In this document: piece after piece, positions 61,246 to 64,000 of the stretch
Layout of the letters: each line of letters begins with the position of its first letter
Position numbering within the stretch: the first letter of the stretch is position 1
Source of the DNA: Mixta theicola
GTDB lineage: Bacteria > Pseudomonadota > Gammaproteobacteria > Enterobacterales > Enterobacteriaceae
DNA: 64,000 bases
Direction: 5' to 3'
Assembly: GCF_002895925.1 (NCBI RefSeq)
Contig: NZ_NWUO01000005.1
Coordinates: 186,001-250,000, forward strand
Position numbers and translations under genes: made by a program
Notes under the pieces: model-generated
What the model saw: the letters and a program-made list of their open reading frames with translations, nothing else
Told to the model about the DNA's origin: nothing
Databases searched by the model: none

Positions 61246-62463
61246 ATGAATACAATTATCGAAAAATCGTCAAAGCTGGATAATGTTTGTTATGACATCC
61301 GCGGTCCGGTGTTAAAAGAGGCCAAACGTCTTGAAGAAGAAGGCAATAAGGTCCTGAAGTTAAATATTGGCAATCCCGCGCCGTTTGGCTTTGAAGCCCC
61401 GGATGAGATTCTGGTCGATGTTATTCGCAACCTGCCTGGCGCTCAGGGATACTGTGATTCAAAAGGGCTCTATTCCGCGCGCAAAGCCATTATGCAGCAT
61501 TACCAGGCGCGCGATATGCGTGACGTTACCGTAGAAGATATTTATATCGGTAACGGCGTATCCGAGCTGATTGTTCAGTCAATGCAGGCGTTGCTGAACA
61601 GCGGCGATGAGATGCTGGTGCCGGCGCCGGACTATCCGCTGTGGACCGCCGCGGTTTCCCTCTCCAGCGGTAAAGCGGTGCATTATCTGTGCGATGAGTC
61701 CGCAGGCTGGTTCCCGGACCTGGACGATATTCGCAGCAAGATCACTCCGCGCACCCGCGGTATTGTCATCATCAACCCGAATAACCCTACCGGCGCCGTC
61801 TACAGCAAAGCACTGCTGATGGAGATCGTTGAGATTGCACGCGAACATAATCTGATCATTTTTGCCGATGAGATTTACGACAAAATCCTGTATGACGCCG
61901 CGCAGCATCACTCTATCGCCGCGCTGGCTCCCGATTTGCTTACCGTGACGTTTAACGGCCTGTCAAAAACCTATCGCGTAGCGGGATTCCGCCAGGGTTG
62001 GATGGTGCTTAACGGCCCGAAAAAACATGCTAAAGGCTATATTGAGGGGCTGGAAATGCTGGCCTCTATGCGTCTGTGCGCCAACGTTCCGGCTCAGCAC
62101 GCCATTCAGACTGCGCTTGGCGGTTACCAGAGCATCAGCGAATTTATCATGCCTGGCGGACGTCTGTATGAGCAGCGCCAGCGCGCCTGGGAACTGATTA
62201 ATGATATTCCCGGCGTAAGCTGCGTGAAGCCGCAGGGCGCGCTCTATATGTTTCCGCGTATCGATGCGAAAAAATTCAACCTGCACGACGATCAAAAGAT
62301 GGTGCTGGATTTTCTGCTACAGGAAAAAGTGCTGCTGGTACAGGGATCGGCCTTTAACTGGCCGTGGCCGGATCATGTGCGTATCGTGACGCTTCCGCGC
62401 GTTGACGATCTGGAAATGGCCATCGGCAAATTTGGGCGTTTCCTTGAGGGTTATCGCCAGTAA
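61246..62463 (+). CDS. alaA: Glutamate-pyruvate aminotransferase AlaA
   Basis: PLP-dependent class I aminotransferase, a main alanine-forming enzyme. The 405 residues equal the E. coli length. The PLP-binding Lys lies in N-G-L-S-K-T-Y-R-V-A-G-F-R. The N-P-N-N-P-T-G-A-V motif and A-D-E-I-Y-D bind cofactor and substrate, and the Arg in D-H-V-R-I-V-T-L binds the carboxylate. Confidence 0.97.
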   Translation: MNTIIEKSSKLDNVCYDIRGPVLKEAKRLEEEGNKVLKLNIGNPAPFGFEAPDEILVDVIRNLPGAQGYCDSKGLYSARKAIMQHYQARDMRDVTVEDIYIGNGVSELIVQSMQALLNSGDEMLVPAPDYPLWTAAVSLSSGKAVHYLCDESAGWFPDLDDIRSKITPRTRGIVIINPNNPTGAVYSKALLMEIVEIAREHNLIIFADEIYDKILYDAAQHHSIAALAPDLLTVTFNGLSKTYRVAGFRQGWMVLNGPKKHAKGYIEGLEMLASMRLCANVPAQHAIQTALGGYQSISEFIMPGGRLYEQRQRAWELINDIPGVSCVKPQGALYMFPRIDAKKFNLHDDQKMVLDFLLQEKVLLVQGSAFNWPWPDHVRIVTLPRVDDLEMAIGKFGRFLEGYRQ

Positions 62464-62572
62464 GCTACGCGCTTCGTCCACGCTGTAGCACAGAGGATGA
62501 AAAGGCGATACTGTTGCTGCGGAGACCGGAGTGGTCGGTTTCCGCAGTTTGTGTACAGGAGAAACCTTTTCA

Positions 62573-63172
62573 ATGAAGCAGAGCCATTTTTTTGCCCATC
62601 TTTCCCGCCTTAAACTGATCAATCGCTGGCCGCTAATGCGCAACGTGCGTACGGAAAATGTCTCTGAGCACAGCCTGCAGGTAGCGATGGTTGCTCATGC
62701 GTTAGCGCTGATAAAAAATCAGATGTTTAACGGGAGTCTGAATGCGGAACGCATCGCGCTGATCGCGCTCTATCATGATGCCAGCGAAGTGCTGACCGGC
62801 GATTTGCCTACCCCGGTTAAGTATTACAACGCGCAGATCGCACACGAATATAAAAAAATCGAAGAAATTGCCCGCCATAAGCTGATTGAGATGTTGCCTA
62901 CCGAGCTGCAGGATGCATGGCGGCCGCTGCTGGACGAACAGCAGCAAAGCGAGGCGGAAACCGCTATTCTCAAGCAGGCCGACGCGCTATGCGCCTATCT
63001 GAAGTGCCTTGAAGAGCTTTCAGCCGGCAATAATGAGTTCCGGCGGGCGCTGGCGCGCCTGGAGGAAACGCTGGAGCGGCGACGCAGCGAGGAGATGGAC
63101 TACTTTATCACCGTCTTTGTGCCCAGCTTTACGCTGTCGCTGGATGAAATATCGCAGGATACGCCGCTGTAA
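62573..63172 (+). CDS. yfbR: 5'-Deoxynucleotidase YfbR
   Basis: HD-domain phosphohydrolase that removes phosphate from deoxynucleoside monophosphates. The 199 residues start [10 protein letters not shown], with GGAGA upstream; a longer frame from 62531 is rejected. Metal ligands are His in V-S-E-H-S-L, His-Asp in Y-H-D-A-S-E-V, and Asp in K-Q-A-D-A-L. The stop is 1 base from the convergent yfbS stop. Confidence 0.95.
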   Translation: MKQSHFFAHLSRLKLINRWPLMRNVRTENVSEHSLQVAMVAHALALIKNQMFNGSLNAERIALIALYHDASEVLTGDLPTPVKYYNAQIAHEYKKIEEIARHKLIEMLPTELQDAWRPLLDEQQQSEAETAILKQADALCAYLKCLEELSAGNNEFRRALARLEETLERRRSEEMDYFITVFVPSFTLSLDEISQDTPL

Positions 63173-63173
63173 A

Positions 63174-64000
63174 TCAGAACGGAAACAGCTGCGGAACCAG
63201 CAGGACGCTAACCACCATCACCACCAGCGTAAAAGGGACGCCGATTTTAATGAAGTCACCAAAGCGATAGCCGCCCGGCCCCAGCACCAGCGTATTAACC
63301 GGGGAAGAGACCGGCGTCATAAATGCGGCGGAGGCGGCGATAGCGATAATCATCGTGAAGGGATAAGGCGATACGCCCATCTGCGCCGCCGCCGCCACGC
63401 CAATCGGCGCCATCAGCACGGCGGTCGCCGTATTGGAGATAAACAGCCCAATGCCGGCGCATAGCACAAACAGGCAGAGCAGCATAATATGCGGGCCTCT
63501 GCCGCCGGCAATATCCATCAATCCCTGCACAATCAGCGCCACGCCGCCGGTTTTTTGCAGCGCCAGCGCAAACGGCATCATTCCGGCAATCAGAATTAGC
63601 CCCGGCCAGTGAATGGCTTTATAGGCGCTCTCCATATCGATACAGCGAAATTTACCCATCAGTAAACAGGCGATAATCGCCGCAATCGGGCCGGGAATCA
63701 CATCGGTAATCATCAGCGCCACCATCAGCGCCAGACAGAATAAGGCATGTGGAGCCTGGCTGTGGGCCGGCACCGCCTCATCGATTTCAGCGGGCAGCGC
63801 CAGCAGCAGCAGATCGCGTTTCTGCTGCTGTAGCTGCTGGATACGCCGCCAGTCGCCAATGACCAGCAGAATATCGCCCACCTCCAGCGCCTCATCCGCC
63901 AGCGCGCCTTCCAGCAGGCTGTTGCGCCGTCGAATACCGATAACGCTCAGCCCGTAGCGCTGACGAAAAGCCAGCTCGCGTACGCTTTTACCAGGCAGCT
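63174..64000 (-). CDS. yfbS: YfbS-type SLC13 permease, C-terminal part (5' end outside window)
   Basis: The frame is open to the window edge. The visible ~275 residues include the end of an RCK_C (TrkA_C-like) regulatory domain ([12 protein letters not shown]) and the following membrane half. Conserved DASS-type features are [14 protein letters not shown] and [17 protein letters not shown]. In E. coli YfbS is a 610-residue putative transporter located beside yfbR, as here. Substrate unknown. Confidence 0.92.
   Translation of the reverse strand, partial: LPGKSVRELAFRQRYGLSVIGIRRRNSLLEGALADEALEVGDILLVIGDWRRIQQLQQQKRDLLLLALPAEIDEAVPAHSQAPHALFCLALMVALMITDVIPGPIAAIIACLLMGKFRCIDMESAYKAIHWPGLILIAGMMPFALALQKTGGVALIVQGLMDIAGGRGPHIMLLCLFVLCAGIGLFISNTATAVLMAPIGVAAAAQMGVSPYPFTMIIAIAASAAFMTPVSSPVNTLVLGPGGYRFGDFIKIGVPFTLVVMVVSVLLVPQLFPF

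Noticed and set aside
1-64000. CRISPR arrays, tRNA or rRNA genes, integrases and complete insertion sequences
   Set aside because: I looked for regularly spaced repeats, cloverleaf-like tails and transposase motifs and saw none. Direct repeats found are only the 70-bp pair and the 9-bp triplet.

Overview
The window is an ordinary stretch of enterobacterial chromosome with several accessory insertions. The gene content and order (rcsD-rcsB-rcsC, gyrA-ubiG, nrdAB-yfaE, menFDHBCE, elaB/elaA, nuoA-N with fused nuoCD, lrhA, alaA, yfbR, yfbS) match the E. coli/Enterobacterales backbone. The oligogalacturonide genes and the XYE-like peptide cluster point to a plant- or insect-associated member of the Erwiniaceae (Erwinia, Pantoea, Mixta and relatives). 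I infer the family from gene content only and cannot name a species.

Layout. 1-548: end of an MFS transporter. 557-6792: Rcs envelope-stress phosphorelay, with rcsD-rcsB facing rcsC. 6793-13240: an AT-rich island inserted between rcsC and gyrA. It carries a 54-residue ribosomal peptide precursor, a radical SAM/SPASM maturase, an HlyD-type adaptor, a C39-peptidase ABC exporter broken by one frameshift, and a secreted aspartic-protease-like protein. 13307-16834: gyrA and ubiG, divergent. 17007-22339: pectin-oligomer module (kduD, kdgM, PL9 lyase, GPH-family transporter) with a KdgR-like box upstream. 22340-27024: nrdA, nrdB and yfaE, with NrdR and DnaA boxes. 27068-30576: yfaY, a small clade catalase and a VOC protein. 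30686-37754: menaquinone operon. 37950-43130: elaB, opgD, a decayed muramidase with an intact secreted SH3-like neighbour, an FMN reductase and elaA. 43343-58665: the 13-gene NADH dehydrogenase I operon, interrupted between nuoG and nuoF by a duplicated 70-bp intergenic repeat. 59325-64000: lrhA, alaA, yfbR and partial yfbS.

Most interesting system. The island at 7419-13238 looks like a radical-SAM RiPP cluster of the XYE (Xenorhabdus/Yersinia/Erwinia) three-residue-cyclophane type. The precursor ends in a double-glycine leader followed by WFRAYLRWSRSF. That core reads as three consecutive aromatic-X-Arg units, and it ends W-S-R-S-F, close to the W-S-K-S-F end of darobactin A. This suggests a ring-stapled peptide antibiotic, possibly acting on BamA; ring pattern and target are inference. 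The exporter frameshift separates the C39 catalytic Cys from its His and Asp, so this copy may be decaying unless the frameshift is a sequencing error.

How the genes work together. The men genes supply menaquinone and the nuo genes the proton-pumping dehydrogenase that reduces quinones. LrhA is encoded beside nuo, as in E. coli. Rcs monitors the envelope, and OpgD (periplasmic glucans) shares that compartment. The pectin genes would bring oligogalacturonides through KdgM, trim them in the periplasm and import the products. The later catabolic genes other than kduD are not in this window.
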